Program-made: the position numbers and the translations under genes
Shown here: one piece after another, positions 27,171 through 36,682 of the stretch
How the letters are laid out: each line of letters starts with the position of its first letter
How positions within the stretch are numbered: the stretch's first letter is position 1
Origin: Algoriphagus sp. AGSA1
GTDB taxonomy: Bacteria; Bacteroidota; Bacteroidia; Cytophagales; Cyclobacteriaceae
Assembly: GCF_021390545.1 (NCBI RefSeq)
Contig: NZ_JAJUWR010000001.1
Coordinates: forward strand, 62,001 to 126,000
DNA: 64,000 nt
Reading direction: 5' to 3'
The notes under the pieces: generated by a model
Database searches by the model: none
Told to the model about the DNA's origin: nothing
The model's input: only the letters and a program-made list of their open reading frames with translations

Positions 27171-27848
27171 ATGAAATTGAACTATTTAAAATCTTATTTG
27201 ATCCTGCTGATCGGCCTTGTGGCCGCCAGTTGTGAACTTGATAATTTCGAAGAACCGAAATCCACTCTTGAGGGTAGGGTAGTGTATAATGGTGAAGCGC
27301 TAGGGCTGAGAAGCCAGGGGGTGGAGCTGGAGCTTTGGCAGCATGGCTACGACCTTTTCCAAAAGATCCCCGTGTATGTGGCCCAGGATGGCACCTTCTC
27401 GGCAGTCCTTTTTGATGGAGACTATAAAATGACCCTGATTCGTGGAAACGGACCTTGGATGGACAGAACGGATTCCATTGACGTGCAGGTGAGAGGCTCC
27501 CAGATGATAGATGTGGAAGTGCAGCCTTATTATGTGGTGAGCAATCCCAGCGTGAGTGTGAACGGAAACAATTTATCTGTGACTTTCACTATCAACGGAA
27601 TCAATACCAACCGTAATCTGGAATTTGCGGCGATCTATATGGGGCGAACCAGTCTTACTGATGCAGTGCGGAATGAAGGGGATTTTATAATTCCAGCAGG
27701 CGAAATAGAACTGGGAAGTACCGTGACCGTGGAAGTTCCAATCCCTGCCGCGCTTGCCGGACGTAATGAAATCTTCGTGAGGATTGGGGCAAAAACCGTT
27801 GGGATTCCTGAGTTGCTTTACACTCAGGTAGAAGGAAAAACATTGTAA
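27171..27848 (+). CDS. DUF3823 lipoprotein of the SusCD locus
   Basis: A 225-residue lipoprotein (lipobox AASC, cysteine 21) in the third position of the operon, 12 bases after susD. The first half is a beta-sandwich like carboxypeptidase-regulatory domains (STLEGRVVYNGEALGLRSQGVELELWQ); the second half is a further beta domain. DUF3823 proteins regularly accompany SusC/SusD pairs and are likely surface glycan-binding proteins, by analogy with SusE/SusF. That role is inference. Confidence 0.85.
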   Translation: MKLNYLKSYLILLIGLVAASCELDNFEEPKSTLEGRVVYNGEALGLRSQGVELELWQHGYDLFQKIPVYVAQDGTFSAVLFDGDYKMTLIRGNGPWMDRTDSIDVQVRGSQMIDVEVQPYYVVSNPSVSVNGNNLSVTFTINGINTNRNLEFAAIYMGRTSLTDAVRNEGDFIIPAGEIELGSTVTVEVPIPAALAGRNEIFVRIGAKTVGIPELLYTQVEGKTL

Positions 27849-27875
27849 ATCTTTAGCATAGGGGATACAATGTGG

Positions 27876-27907
27876 GCCGGTCGCCGTAAGGCGGCTGGCT
27901 TTTTTTA
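27876..27907 (+). terminator. Terminator of the SusCD-DUF3823 operon
   Basis: Ten-base arms GCCGGTCGCC and GGCGGCTGGC with a GTAA loop and two G-T pairs are followed by seven T residues, 27 bases past the DUF3823 stop. A textbook intrinsic terminator. Confidence 0.92.
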
Positions 27908-27917
27908 ATAGTATCAG

Positions 27918-28060
27918 TTTCCCGCTGATATTCGCAGAAAAGGTCGCAGATGTTCGCGGATTTTACAATTTTACTTCGTTTCTGAATTTGCGGGCTCTAG
28001 AGTATGCTTGAAAGGTTGCCGGTTTCCCGCAGATTTACACAGAAAAGGGCGCAGACCTGA
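27918..28060. repeat. Two diverged copies of a CGCAGA-rich intergenic repeat
   Basis: TTTCCCGCTGAT followed by TTCGCAGAAAAGGTCGCAGA (from 27918) recurs as TTTCCCGCAGAT followed by TTACACAGAAAAGGGCGCAGA (from 28023). A similar stretch occurs at about 35424-35460. Such cacagagaaa-type repeats are widespread in Bacteroidota spacers; no function is known to me. Confidence 0.5.
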
Positions 28061-28124
28061 CTGCCGTTTGGTAGGTGTTCGAGGATTAAGACAGTCCTCT
28101 TCATGTAGATTTTCAATGGACTGA

Positions 28125-30065
28125 TTACGCAAAGGCAATCTTGAAGCTAGTGCTGTTTCCTTCCTCGCTACTCACAGTGATAGTGGCTCCGATACTGTCT
28201 GCAAAATCTTTGCACAGCATCAATCCTATTCCGGTTCCTTGCTCGCCATGGGTGCCGGTAGTTGAGTATTGTTTTTTATTGAACAAACTGGCAATTTGAG
28301 TCGAGTTCATGCCTACCCCACTATCCTCGATCAGGATTGCCTTTGAATCATCAGGATCTAGGGTTACTGAGATTTGCCCACCTGAAGAAGTGAACTTGAT
28401 GGAATTGGAAAGGATGTTTCTAATGATAAAGTTTAACCTGTCTCTATCCGTGATAATAATAAACCCGGTTGGGATATTATTCTCTAAAATAAGATGTTTC
28501 TGCTCAAGCTGTCTGATTAAGAGGTGTTGGTTTTCAGCAATAAGCTCTGACAGGTTGACTTCAGAAAACTTTACCTCATCTGAACTCATCTGTGTACGGG
28601 CCCAGGTAAGTAAGTTGGAAAGTAGGCTAGAGGCTGATTGCGCATCAATGGCAATAGTGGATAAAATATAGTCTAACTCATTTTTGCTCAGATCACCTGA
28701 GTGCCAAAGATCCAATGAGGCATTGAGAGAAGAGAATGGGGTGCGCAGGTCGTGTGAAATAATGGAGAACAGCTTGTCGCGGAAGTCGTTTGCTGCTTTT
28801 AATTTAAGATTTGTGCTGTTAAGCTCCTCTGATTGCTCATGTATCTGCTGGTATTGCGATTGAACTTTATCATTTATCGCTTTCAGCTCTTTATGTGCGG
28901 CATGTAATTTCAGATTGGTCTTCCTCTGGTACCAGACAAGTGCGACTAGCAACGCGGCGACCACAACTGAGATGATCAGCAGCTCATTTTTTCTTGTGAG
29001 TGCCAATGCCGCAAGTTCCTGCTCTTTGATCAACTTCTGATTTTCCAGCTCTTTTTTTTCACTTTCATATTGGATTTCTAGTTCTGCCCGGATTTTCTGT
29101 CTGGAATCATTGAAAATCGAATCAGTGCTGGATTCATTTATACGCTGATATTCGTAGGCTTTTTCGAAATCCTTATTCAGGGCAGACAAGTGAGCCATTT
29201 TACTGGCAGCTATACTTATCCGATAGTTTGACTTGGTTTCCAGTGCCAATTCATACGCCTCAGTGGCATATTCCAATGCCTGAGCTAGGGAATTATTATC
29301 TCTGTGGTAATCAGAAAGAGTTGACAGGGAAGAGAGTTTTCCTTCAATATTGTTCGTTTCTTCTGCGATTTCCAATGCTTCGGTGAGGAATTGGATTCCT
29401 TTCGATTTCTCCCCAGACTCATAGTGCAGTTCTCCAAGTTGGAGAAGGGTATTGGTGAGGCTGCGTGTATCGTTCAGCTTTTCTTTTATCGCCTTGGAAT
29501 TTTCCAGATATTGCTTAGCACTTGCAAAATCCTCTTTTTCCTTATAAGACAGCCACCTGTCTAAAAAATAGCTGCCCAGATTGTTATATAGCAAGCTCAT
29601 GGCCCGCTCATGCTTGATCAACTGCGCCAATGCCAAGGATTTTTCGTACTGAAGAACAGCTTTTTCCAGCTCTTGAAGGCGATAGTAGATATTGCCAAGG
29701 TTCATCGTAGTCTCTATCAGTCCCACCGTATCCCGTATAGACTCCCGGATATCCAGAGCCTCGAGGTGGGTGCTGAGCGCATTTTCATACTCCGCCTTAA
29801 TCAGATAGGAAACGCCCAGGATGTTCAGTGAATTTGCTTCAATTTTTCGAAAACCGTTTTTTTTGGCAAGTAAGCTGGCTTCTTTACCATAAAGTATGGC
29901 CGTGTCCTGATCGAACGTATAGTAGAGCTTACTCAGACTAAGGAGACTTGTGGCTTTGATAGAATCATTATCAGTCTGGGCTACAATCATCTTCAGGCTA
30001 TCTGTCTGCGAATGCTGGACAGGCACTACGAGAGGTAAAATCCAAACCAGAAAGTGAGGAATCAT
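28125..30065 (-). CDS. TPR-containing membrane sensor histidine kinase
   Basis: A 646-residue sensor kinase. A short signal peptide or anchor is followed by about seven tetratricopeptide repeats (about residues 35-330), a coiled coil, one membrane helix (about 357-377), a second coiled coil, a HisKA domain with phospho-acceptor His438 in SIISHDLRTPFSSL, and a HATPase_c domain with the N box IIRNILSNSIKF, G1 EDSGVGM and G2 GEQGTGIGL. The TPR array is predicted outside the cytoplasm and may sense a protein or peptide. No response regulator is adjacent. The divergent neighbour is a GIN protein gene, so a link to the permease/GIN set is possible but unproved. Confidence 0.93.
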   Translation of the reverse strand: MIPHFLVWILPLVVPVQHSQTDSLKMIVAQTDNDSIKATSLLSLSKLYYTFDQDTAILYGKEASLLAKKNGFRKIEANSLNILGVSYLIKAEYENALSTHLEALDIRESIRDTVGLIETTMNLGNIYYRLQELEKAVLQYEKSLALAQLIKHERAMSLLYNNLGSYFLDRWLSYKEKEDFASAKQYLENSKAIKEKLNDTRSLTNTLLQLGELHYESGEKSKGIQFLTEALEIAEETNNIEGKLSSLSTLSDYHRDNNSLAQALEYATEAYELALETKSNYRISIAASKMAHLSALNKDFEKAYEYQRINESSTDSIFNDSRQKIRAELEIQYESEKKELENQKLIKEQELAALALTRKNELLIISVVVAALLVALVWYQRKTNLKLHAAHKELKAINDKVQSQYQQIHEQSEELNSTNLKLKAANDFRDKLFSIISHDLRTPFSSLNASLDLWHSGDLSKNELDYILSTIAIDAQSASSLLSNLLTWARTQMSSDEVKFSEVNLSELIAENQHLLIRQLEQKHLILENNIPTGFIIITDRDRLNFIIRNILSNSIKFTSSGGQISVTLDPDDSKAILIEDSGVGMNSTQIASLFNKKQYSTTGTHGEQGTGIGLMLCKDFADSIGATITVSSEEGNSTSFKIAFA

Positions 30066-30345
30066 AAATAGATTTTAGAGGGCAACTATCCTTAAAGGAT
30101 AGAAAGGATGATTTGGTAAAGATGCATTTGCTCGTCTAAAAATCAAATGCCCAGAATGCAAATTGTTTTATAGGGAAAATGCTAGTGTTTATTCCAAAGA
30201 CTTCAGCGATTGCTTTTTTCAGGGGGCAAACATTTAGCTTTGTTAGGTGATAAAAACGTCCGTCTTCGCACAAAATCATATTGCTTCGGACAGGGGACTA
30301 AAAGCAAAAAACTGTTAAATATGCTTTAAAAGCATTTTTTGGCCT

Positions 30346-30361
30346 TGGCATAATCTCTGAA
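30346..30361 (+). promoter_or_regulatory. Possible sigma-54-like promoter element of the first GIN gene
   Basis: TGGCATAATCTCTGAA lies 54 bases before the GIN start, a spacing like that of the clearer elements at 43820, 47838 and 62114. It shares TGGCAT and the GA at the same distance. A half-site CGGACA is at 30287, only 59 bases upstream and without its partner arm, so this copy is weaker. The rest of the 334-base gap between the kinase and GIN gene holds nothing else I can identify. Confidence 0.35.
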
Positions 30362-30399
30362 AAAGGTCTGGTCTAATTTGTACTTAAAATCAATCTGTC

Positions 30400-31089
30400 A
30401 TGAACTTCTCTAAACTTGCCTCACTTGTTCTCCTGCTTTTTTTGATGGGCACTACGGCGCAGGCACAATCAGAAACCAGAACACCTGGAGCCTTCACGGG
30501 TGTGGAATCCAGCGGAAGCTGGAATGTATATATCACCATAGGTTCCAAAGACGAAGTAAGGCTGGAATCAAATGGCTTTGACCTTAACAAAGTAATCACA
30601 GAAGTAAATAAAGGTAAGCTGGAAATTAAGCTGGAAAAGGGTAACTATAGAAATGTGAATTTTGACGCGTACGTGACAGTACGGGAACTTGAAAATATCG
30701 GCTCAGGCGGCTCTGGTAATATGACGGTAGAGTCCAATATCAATGCTGACAAACTCAACATCGGTCAATCCGGAAGTGGAGATGTAAAGCTAAAAAGTAT
30801 TAATGTGGGACATCTGAATGTGGGGATGAGTGGTTCAGGCAATATGTATATAGAAGGTGGAAACGCGGATACTGCCAATATAGGACAGTCGGGGTCAGGC
30901 GATTTCAATGGACTGGAAGTAATGGCCAATACTGTGAAAATCGGCAAGTCTGGCTCAGGGAACACCTCTATCGGAGCAAACGAAAAACTAACGGTTGGTT
31001 CTTCTGGGTCCGGCAATGTGTATTATAAAGGCAATCCGGACAATAAGAAAATAGCAAGCTCAGGTTCTAGCAAGGTGATTAAGAGGTAG
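30400..31089 (+). CDS. Head-GIN domain (DUF2807) secreted protein
   Basis: A 229-residue protein with a signal peptide cleaved after AQA (residues 1-22). The GIN domain begins TRTPGAFTGVESSGSWNVYITIGSKDEVRLES and continues into a ladder of SGSG turns (SGGSGN, QSGSGD, MSGSGN, QSGSGD, KSGSGN, SSGSGN), spaced about 20 residues, typical of a right-handed beta-helix. The family is presumed to mediate adhesion or surface interactions; no activity is established. It is 38 percent or more similar by eye to the protein encoded at 34661, so the two are paralogues flanking a permease gene. Confidence 0.88.
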   Translation: MNFSKLASLVLLLFLMGTTAQAQSETRTPGAFTGVESSGSWNVYITIGSKDEVRLESNGFDLNKVITEVNKGKLEIKLEKGNYRNVNFDAYVTVRELENIGSGGSGNMTVESNINADKLNIGQSGSGDVKLKSINVGHLNVGMSGSGNMYIEGGNADTANIGQSGSGDFNGLEVMANTVKIGKSGSGNTSIGANEKLTVGSSGSGNVYYKGNPDNKKIASSGSSKVIKR

Positions 31090-31324
31090 CTGGTAGTAAG
31101 TAGCGAGTATCAAGTATCAAGAACCAAGAGCCGAGCGCCAAGAACCAAGAGGCTAGAAAGAAGACGTATAGAAAAAAATAGCATGGGGGAAGTAAAAGTA
31201 TTAAGAGAAAAGACTTCGACTCCGCTCAGTCTCACACAATTTACAATAGACGCCTTATCAACTTTAGGGCCTTAAAACTTTACGACCTTCCAGCTCTAAA
31301 TTAATCTTTCAACGCAAACAAGTC
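31090..31324. repeat. Spacer with heptad CAAG repeats and CTTTACAACC-type repeats
   Basis: Directly after the GIN gene come units such as CAAGAACCAAGAGCC, then before the permease an AAAACTTTACGACCTTCCAG stretch. Both belong to repeat classes that recur in the spacers around the other permease genes (33752, 44803, 50275 and 53017). Confidence 0.6.
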
Positions 31325-33751
31325 ATGCTCAGAAACTACCTTAAAATACTGATCCGAAACACAAAGAAAAACCCACTATACATGTTTATCAATGTGTTTG
31401 GACTGGCAGTGGGGATGGCTGTGAGTATCCTGATTTTTCTTTTTGTCCAGCACGAATTGAGCTATGATACTTATCATGCCAAATCTGAGCGGATTTATAG
31501 AGTGTCCAGAAGCTGGACCAATGCCAACGGGGAGATTAGCTTGCATTTAGGTCATTTGGCTCCTCCTTTTGGCCCGCTGATCAAGTCGGATTTTGAAGAT
31601 CAGGTAGAGGAAGTAGTCCGTTTTTTTAATGCGGGGCTTTTGATCAAATCGGATGAAAATTCCTTTGTGGAGGATGAGTTTTTCTTTGCTGATCCCGAAG
31701 TGTTTGAGGTCTTTTCCTGGAAGATGCTGGAGGGCGATCCTATTGCAAGCCTGAAAGATTCTGACGGGGTGTTGATCTCTGAGGATATGGCCATAAAATA
31801 TTTTGGGGACACCAAGGCGATGGGGAAGGAATTGCTGGCAGAGGTTGACGGAATGGAAATGACTTTTCAGGTACGTGGGGTTTTTGAGAACATTCCTGAC
31901 AACTCGCATATGCATCCGGATTTTATCGCGTCCATGAATCCCGTGGTCCAGTTTTACGGAGGCTTGGAGCCTTTTATGAAAAACTTTGGCTCCAATAATT
32001 TTTCCACCTATGTACTTCTAAAGGAAGGATATGATTATAAGGGGTTGGAAGCCCTCTTCCCTTCTATGATTGACCGCAATATGGGAGAAGCACAGGCAGG
32101 TATCCCCATGTCCAAAACCACGGCCTTGACCCTGTGGCCACTGGAGGACATCCATCTATACTCCAATCTGGATTCCGAGATCGAGGCCAATGGGAACATC
32201 GATTATGTCTATGTTTATCTGGCTGTTGCGTTGTTTATCCTGTTGATTGCCTGTATCAATTTCATGAATCTGTCCACCGCGCGATCCTCCATGCGCTCTA
32301 TGGAAGTAGGTTTGCGCAAAGTAATGGGAGCGGACAAAAGTCGTCTGATCCGGCAATTCATGGGAGAGTCTTTTATGATGACGATTATCTCCATGGTATT
32401 TGCTCTTGTATTGGTTTATCTCTTTTTACCAATATTTTCCAATTTCACGGACAAGGAGCTTAGTCTGAACTTTATCCGAAATCCGGAATTCATAGTTGGA
32501 ATAGCTGGTCTTATTGTCTTTGTAGGGCTGATCTCAGGCAGTTACCCAGCTCTGTTTCTTTCAGGTTTTTCTCCTGCCAAAGTTCTCAAGGGTGCCTTTA
32601 AAGCCGGTAAAGGACATGAACAATTCCGCTCCATATTGGTGGTTGGGCAGTTTGCTGTCTCTGTTGTGTTGATCGTCGCTGTTCTGGTGGTGATACGGCA
32701 GTTGGATTTTATGCAAAACAAGGATTTGGGATTTGAAAAGGAGGATATTGTAGTTCTTCCTTCCAGTCCGGCAATTGAGCAGAATTACCAGATTATCAAA
32801 GACAGATTAGAAAGGCAGCAGGGGATACAAGCGGTCAGCATTTCCAGCAGGGTGCCATCAGCAAGGCTTTTGGATTCTCAGGGAGGCACTGCGGAGGTTG
32901 ATGGAGAAATGAGCCAGATAGACGTGCGTATTGCGGATATTCATGTTAGCCATAATTTTCTGGATACTTACCGGATCCCGGTTGTGTCGGGAAGGAATTT
33001 TGATTTCAATCTGGCAAGTGATTCTACGGAGGCTTTTATTTTGAATGAAGTTGCCGTTCAGGAAATAGGCTGGTCCAGTCCGGAAGAGGCTGTAGGTAAG
33101 AAATTCCACTATGGTGGTCGGCGAGGGTTTGTGACGGGGGTGATGAAAAATTTCCATTTTGAATCCCTGCACCAGCCTATCGTGCCCATCGTATTTATGA
33201 TATCCCAAGACAGGAATAACCGGGTCAGCGTTAAAATAGATGCCGAAAACAAAGAGCAGGTTTTGGCCTATCTGAAAGAGGAATGGGCGGCATTGAGACC
33301 TGATTTTCCGTTTGAACCGCTGTATGTAGATGAGGGCTTCAATAGGCAATATGAAGCCGAACAGCGGGTCAAAGTAATCTTTACCTTCTTCTCCGGGTTG
33401 GCGGTAATTATTTCCATACTTGGCTTATTAGGCCTTACCACCTTCGCCACCCAGCAGCGTACACGCGAAATCGGTATCAGAAAAGTAATGGGAGCAGAAA
33501 CCATGAATATCCTGATTTTGCTGGGTAAGGATTTTCTAAAATTGGTTTTGATCGGATTTCTGATCGCTATTCCAATATCCTGGTTTGGGATGTCCAGCTG
33601 GCTGGAAGATTTTGCATATAAAATAGGAATCAGCTGGACGGTGTTTTTGTGGGCAGGTCTGATAGCGGGCGCAATCGCCGCGGCTACTGTGATGTCCCAG
33701 TCATTAAAAGCTGCCTGGGCTGATCCGGTGAGGAGTATTAAGAGCGAGTGA
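31325..33751 (+). CDS. ABC3/FtsX-type permease, paralogue 1
   Basis: An 808-residue inner-membrane protein of the MacB-like family. The layout is TM1 (about 20-42), a MacB-type periplasmic domain (about 50-275), TM2-TM5 (about 293-460), a second periplasmic domain, and TM6-TM8 (about 680-790). FMNLSTAR with EVGLRKVMGA follows TM2 and TREIGIRKVMGA follows TM6; these are the FtsX coupling segments that contact an ATPase. It ends ADPVRSIKSE. Eight TM helices in two halves suggest a self-paired core. Relatives use ATP in the cytoplasm to drive work in the periplasm (mechanotransmission, lipoprotein or peptide export). The ATPase partner is not in the window and the substrate is unknown. Confidence 0.93.
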   Translation: MLRNYLKILIRNTKKNPLYMFINVFGLAVGMAVSILIFLFVQHELSYDTYHAKSERIYRVSRSWTNANGEISLHLGHLAPPFGPLIKSDFEDQVEEVVRFFNAGLLIKSDENSFVEDEFFFADPEVFEVFSWKMLEGDPIASLKDSDGVLISEDMAIKYFGDTKAMGKELLAEVDGMEMTFQVRGVFENIPDNSHMHPDFIASMNPVVQFYGGLEPFMKNFGSNNFSTYVLLKEGYDYKGLEALFPSMIDRNMGEAQAGIPMSKTTALTLWPLEDIHLYSNLDSEIEANGNIDYVYVYLAVALFILLIACINFMNLSTARSSMRSMEVGLRKVMGADKSRLIRQFMGESFMMTIISMVFALVLVYLFLPIFSNFTDKELSLNFIRNPEFIVGIAGLIVFVGLISGSYPALFLSGFSPAKVLKGAFKAGKGHEQFRSILVVGQFAVSVVLIVAVLVVIRQLDFMQNKDLGFEKEDIVVLPSSPAIEQNYQIIKDRLERQQGIQAVSISSRVPSARLLDSQGGTAEVDGEMSQIDVRIADIHVSHNFLDTYRIPVVSGRNFDFNLASDSTEAFILNEVAVQEIGWSSPEEAVGKKFHYGGRRGFVTGVMKNFHFESLHQPIVPIVFMISQDRNNRVSVKIDAENKEQVLAYLKEEWAALRPDFPFEPLYVDEGFNRQYEAEQRVKVIFTFFSGLAVIISILGLLGLTTFATQQRTREIGIRKVMGAETMNILILLGKDFLKLVLIGFLIAIPISWFGMSSWLEDFAYKIGISWTVFLWAGLIAGAIAAATVMSQSLKAAWADPVRSIKSE

Positions 33752-34660
33752 TTTTATAGTAGCAAGTATCTAGTATCAAGATATCAGAGTCAAGCTTGCC
33801 TGCCGAAGGTAGGAGTCAAGATTTTAGAATCAAGAGCCAAGAACCAAGTGTTAAAGACAAGTGCCATAGTTGTCGGGAGTACTCCCCAGTTTCCGTTCGT
33901 GTGACACGAACGGTGGCGAAGTGATCGAGTGATGTTTTGGTATCTAGTAGCAAGTATCAAGATGCTAGAGTCAAGAGTCAAGAGCCAAGAATCAAGAGCC
34001 AAGAATCAAGATTTTAGAACAAAGAATCAAGAGTCAAAATCTAAGTTTCTAATGATATGTCATAATTGTATGGAACAATCCACAACCAGTAGTGAAATGG
34101 ATTCAAAGGGCTGAAGGCCCGAATTATCAAAGCCCAGCCTACCGGGCTGGGTTCACTAGGAGAAGTACAAGCGAAGCTCTGAAAGAGGGGTAGAGTAATT
34201 ATCATAAAATATCCTTACCATAAAGTTGGAGGGAGACCGCAGCTACAGTCCACGGATGCCGTTCGTGTGACACGAACGGGGGCGAAGTGATTAGTAGCAA
34301 GTATCTAGTAGCAAGATTTTAGAACCAGGAGTCAAGAACCAAGAGTTAAAGAGAAGTACTATAGTTGTCGGGAGTACTCCGCAGTTAACAGTCTTCAATC
34401 CACAGATGCCGTTCGTGTCACACGAACGGTGGCACAGAATCAAGAATCAAGTATTAAAAAAAGCCGAAATTTAGGTGTTAGTGCAACTCTGAGAAGAAAA
34501 TTTGCATCTATTATTATGAGAGAGCGATTTATGGTTTGTTTAGAACTTAAACTTAGCACTTTACAACCTCTCAACTTTACAACCTTCAGAACTCGGTAAT
34601 TTTCCAATCTACCACAGCGGACAAGTATTTAAAATTTTACAATCTTTCAATTTCAATACC
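33752..34660. repeat. Repeat-rich 909-base spacer with three identical palindromes
   Basis: No gene is supported here. The spacer contains heptad runs of the AATCAAG/AGCCAAG type (33770-33860, 33940-34040, 34300-34350), and three copies of a palindrome with ten-base arms CCGTTCGTGT and ACACGAACGG around one base (33893-33913, 34259-34279, 34409-34429), each followed by GGTGGC or GGGGGC. Two copies are preceded by TAGTTGTCGGGAGTACTCC. Before the GIN gene come CTTTACAACC and CTTTACAACCTTC repeats. Confidence 0.8.
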
Positions 34661-35356
34661 ATGAAAATCTATTCAAAAATCTTAGCATTTGCACTTACCA
34701 CAATGGTGATGGCATCTTGTGTGCAGGCACAACAGACAGAAACCCGGACTCCGGGTCACTTTACCAAAGTACATTCCGGAGGCAGCTGGGAAGTGATTCT
34801 CACTGAAGGAAGCAAAGAGGAAGTAAGGATAGAAGCCAGAGGTGTGGATTTGGACAAAGTCAGAACTGAGATTGATGGAGACGTATTAAGTGTGGGATTG
34901 GTTAAGGGGAACTATAACAATGTCAAACTTAAGTTTTACATCACGTATAAGGAGCTGGATGGGATCAGATGTTCCGGGTCAGGGACTATGGAAGTGACAT
35001 CTCCGGTAAGTTCGGAAAAGTTTTCTGCCGGACTCTCAGGTTCTGGAGATATACTTATGGACAAGCTGGAAGCTGAGGAATTGTCAGTTTCTATATCAGG
35101 CTCAGCTGATCTGAAAATCCAGGGCGGATCTGTGGAGCGAGCGGAAATCAAGCAGTCTGGCTCCGGGGATTTTCATGGAGAAAGACTTGCCATAGGTGAC
35201 TTAGTGGTCAGTAAGTCAGGTTCTGGAGATACACATGTAGGAGATTTAGGAAAGGTGTCCCTAAGCGCTTCGGGATCTGGTGATGTGACTTACACCGGAT
35301 CTCCCACCTTAGGTGATATCAAGACTTCTGGATCCAGCAGTTTAAGAAAGAGATAA
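34661..35356 (+). CDS. Head-GIN domain (DUF2807) lipoprotein-like protein
   Basis: A 231-residue paralogue of the protein encoded at 30400. The signal sequence ends MASCVQAQQ: either lipidation at cysteine 20 or cleavage after AQA is possible. TRTPGHFTKVHSGGSWEVILTEGSKEEVRIEARG opens the GIN domain, followed by SGSG turns (SGSGT, LSGSGD, ISGSAD, QSGSGD, KSGSGD, ASGSGD). The fold should be a beta-helix exposed at the cell envelope. It follows the repeat-rich spacer and ends at a terminator. Confidence 0.87.
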   Translation: MKIYSKILAFALTTMVMASCVQAQQTETRTPGHFTKVHSGGSWEVILTEGSKEEVRIEARGVDLDKVRTEIDGDVLSVGLVKGNYNNVKLKFYITYKELDGIRCSGSGTMEVTSPVSSEKFSAGLSGSGDILMDKLEAEELSVSISGSADLKIQGGSVERAEIKQSGSGDFHGERLAIGDLVVSKSGSGDTHVGDLGKVSLSASGSGDVTYTGSPTLGDIKTSGSSSLRKR

Positions 35357-35378
35357 AAAGTCAATACCATTTGGATAG

Positions 35379-35408
35379 TCCCCCACGCGAAAGTTTGGGG
35401 GATTTTTT
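35379..35408 (+). terminator. Terminator after the second GIN gene
   Basis: Arms TCCCCCA and TGGGGGA around a ten-base loop are followed by six T residues, 23 bases after the GIN stop. Beyond it up to 35695 lie diverged CACAG-type and CCTTACCAC-type repeats but no gene. Confidence 0.85.
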
Positions 35409-35695
35409 ACGCACAGGATTTTTACCACAGGGCTCGCGGAGGTTTACACGGAGACCACAATTTTCAGTGTATGATTCTTTGATTTGGAGGTGAATTTAGT
35501 TGAGAGAAACACCCTTAGATTTCTTAATGAATCTTGGATTTTTTAGCTATAAAAAGGAGAGAGGATTTGTATTAGAAGTTTCGTCCTAGATCTTCACCAC
35601 CCTAGCTTTTGGGACACTTCGGTGACTAGTCTTCTCATTTCATTTAGGATTTTTTGCACCTTACCACCATATAACCTTACCACTTTAGAATTCAG

Positions 35696-36682
35696 TTACA
35701 TCAAAAAGCCATTATCTGTCTGATATGGCGGCGGAATACCTTTTTCGTCCAGCATTTCCAACAAATCTATCTCTATAGCTCTCGCAATGGAAGAAATGGG
35801 CACATCATTGTATCCTCCTTCAAAGGGATTCTCAGAATAGTCTCCGATTCTATCCACCACAAAAAACACCCAGATGATTATTGCAGAAAAAGGAATGGTG
35901 AGCCAATAGTGCAAAGCCGAGGAATGGGCAAAAATATCGAGCAGACCAAAAGGGATCAACGCGCAGAAAATGTAAGTGATCCACAGTCCGGTAGATGCAT
36001 ATTGCCTGGGGAATGGAAAATTTTTGATCCGCTCACTCATCCCCTGGTCAGCGTAGAGATTGCCTAACAGTTCATGAAGCCTGACCTGTTTGAAATCGCT
36101 GATATATCCCTGTTCATGAAGGAAACCGATCTCCTCGCTTTGTTTTTTGAGCAGCTGTGAAGGAATATTGCTATAGTTCTTGATCGTCTCCAGCTCTGCC
36201 TCATCCAGATACTTTGCGATTTCAACATAGACGCCATCGTTATATTCTTTGATGAAATTTGGAATGAAGTTCAGCTTGTTTACCGGCAGATTATGTTCCC
36301 AGCTTTTCTCTTTTCTCATCACATGCTTTAGAGCCAAAAGCCAAGCCAGATGGCGAAGGATGATTTTTCGCTTTTCAGAATAGGGCATATCCTTACCGGG
36401 CAAACTCAGGATACCTGTAGCAAAAGTTCTACTGTCATTCACGATCGCTCCCCATATTTTCCTTGCCTCCCAACTACGGTCGTAGGAAGAGTTGTTTTTA
36501 AAACCTAAGAAAAACGCCACCGCGATACCTATGACCGAAATAGGCTCCCATGGCAAGGAGAAAGGAATCTTTGTGATCTCGTAGAGGACGATGACTATGG
36601 TGGAATACAGCAATCCGTAAATAAGGGAGTACTTGGACCAGCGCAAGGTCATCCAGAAACTATAATACCTTTTTATATACAT
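35696..36682 (-). CDS. Bestrophin-family ion channel
   Basis: A 328-residue bestrophin/UPF0187 protein. The N-terminus MYIKRYYSFWMTLRWSKYSL and the segment GFKNNSSYDRSWEARKIWGAIVNDSR are strongly typical, including the conserved Asn-Asp loop and the RxWEAR motif of the neck region. Four membrane helices are expected and bacterial homologues form pentameric channels for anions or cations. It is monocistronic and divergent from cydAB. Selectivity cannot be read from the sequence. Confidence 0.92.
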   Translation of the reverse strand: MYIKRYYSFWMTLRWSKYSLIYGLLYSTIVIVLYEITKIPFSLPWEPISVIGIAVAFFLGFKNNSSYDRSWEARKIWGAIVNDSRTFATGILSLPGKDMPYSEKRKIILRHLAWLLALKHVMRKEKSWEHNLPVNKLNFIPNFIKEYNDGVYVEIAKYLDEAELETIKNYSNIPSQLLKKQSEEIGFLHEQGYISDFKQVRLHELLGNLYADQGMSERIKNFPFPRQYASTGLWITYIFCALIPFGLLDIFAHSSALHYWLTIPFSAIIIWVFFVVDRIGDYSENPFEGGYNDVPISSIARAIEIDLLEMLDEKGIPPPYQTDNGFLM

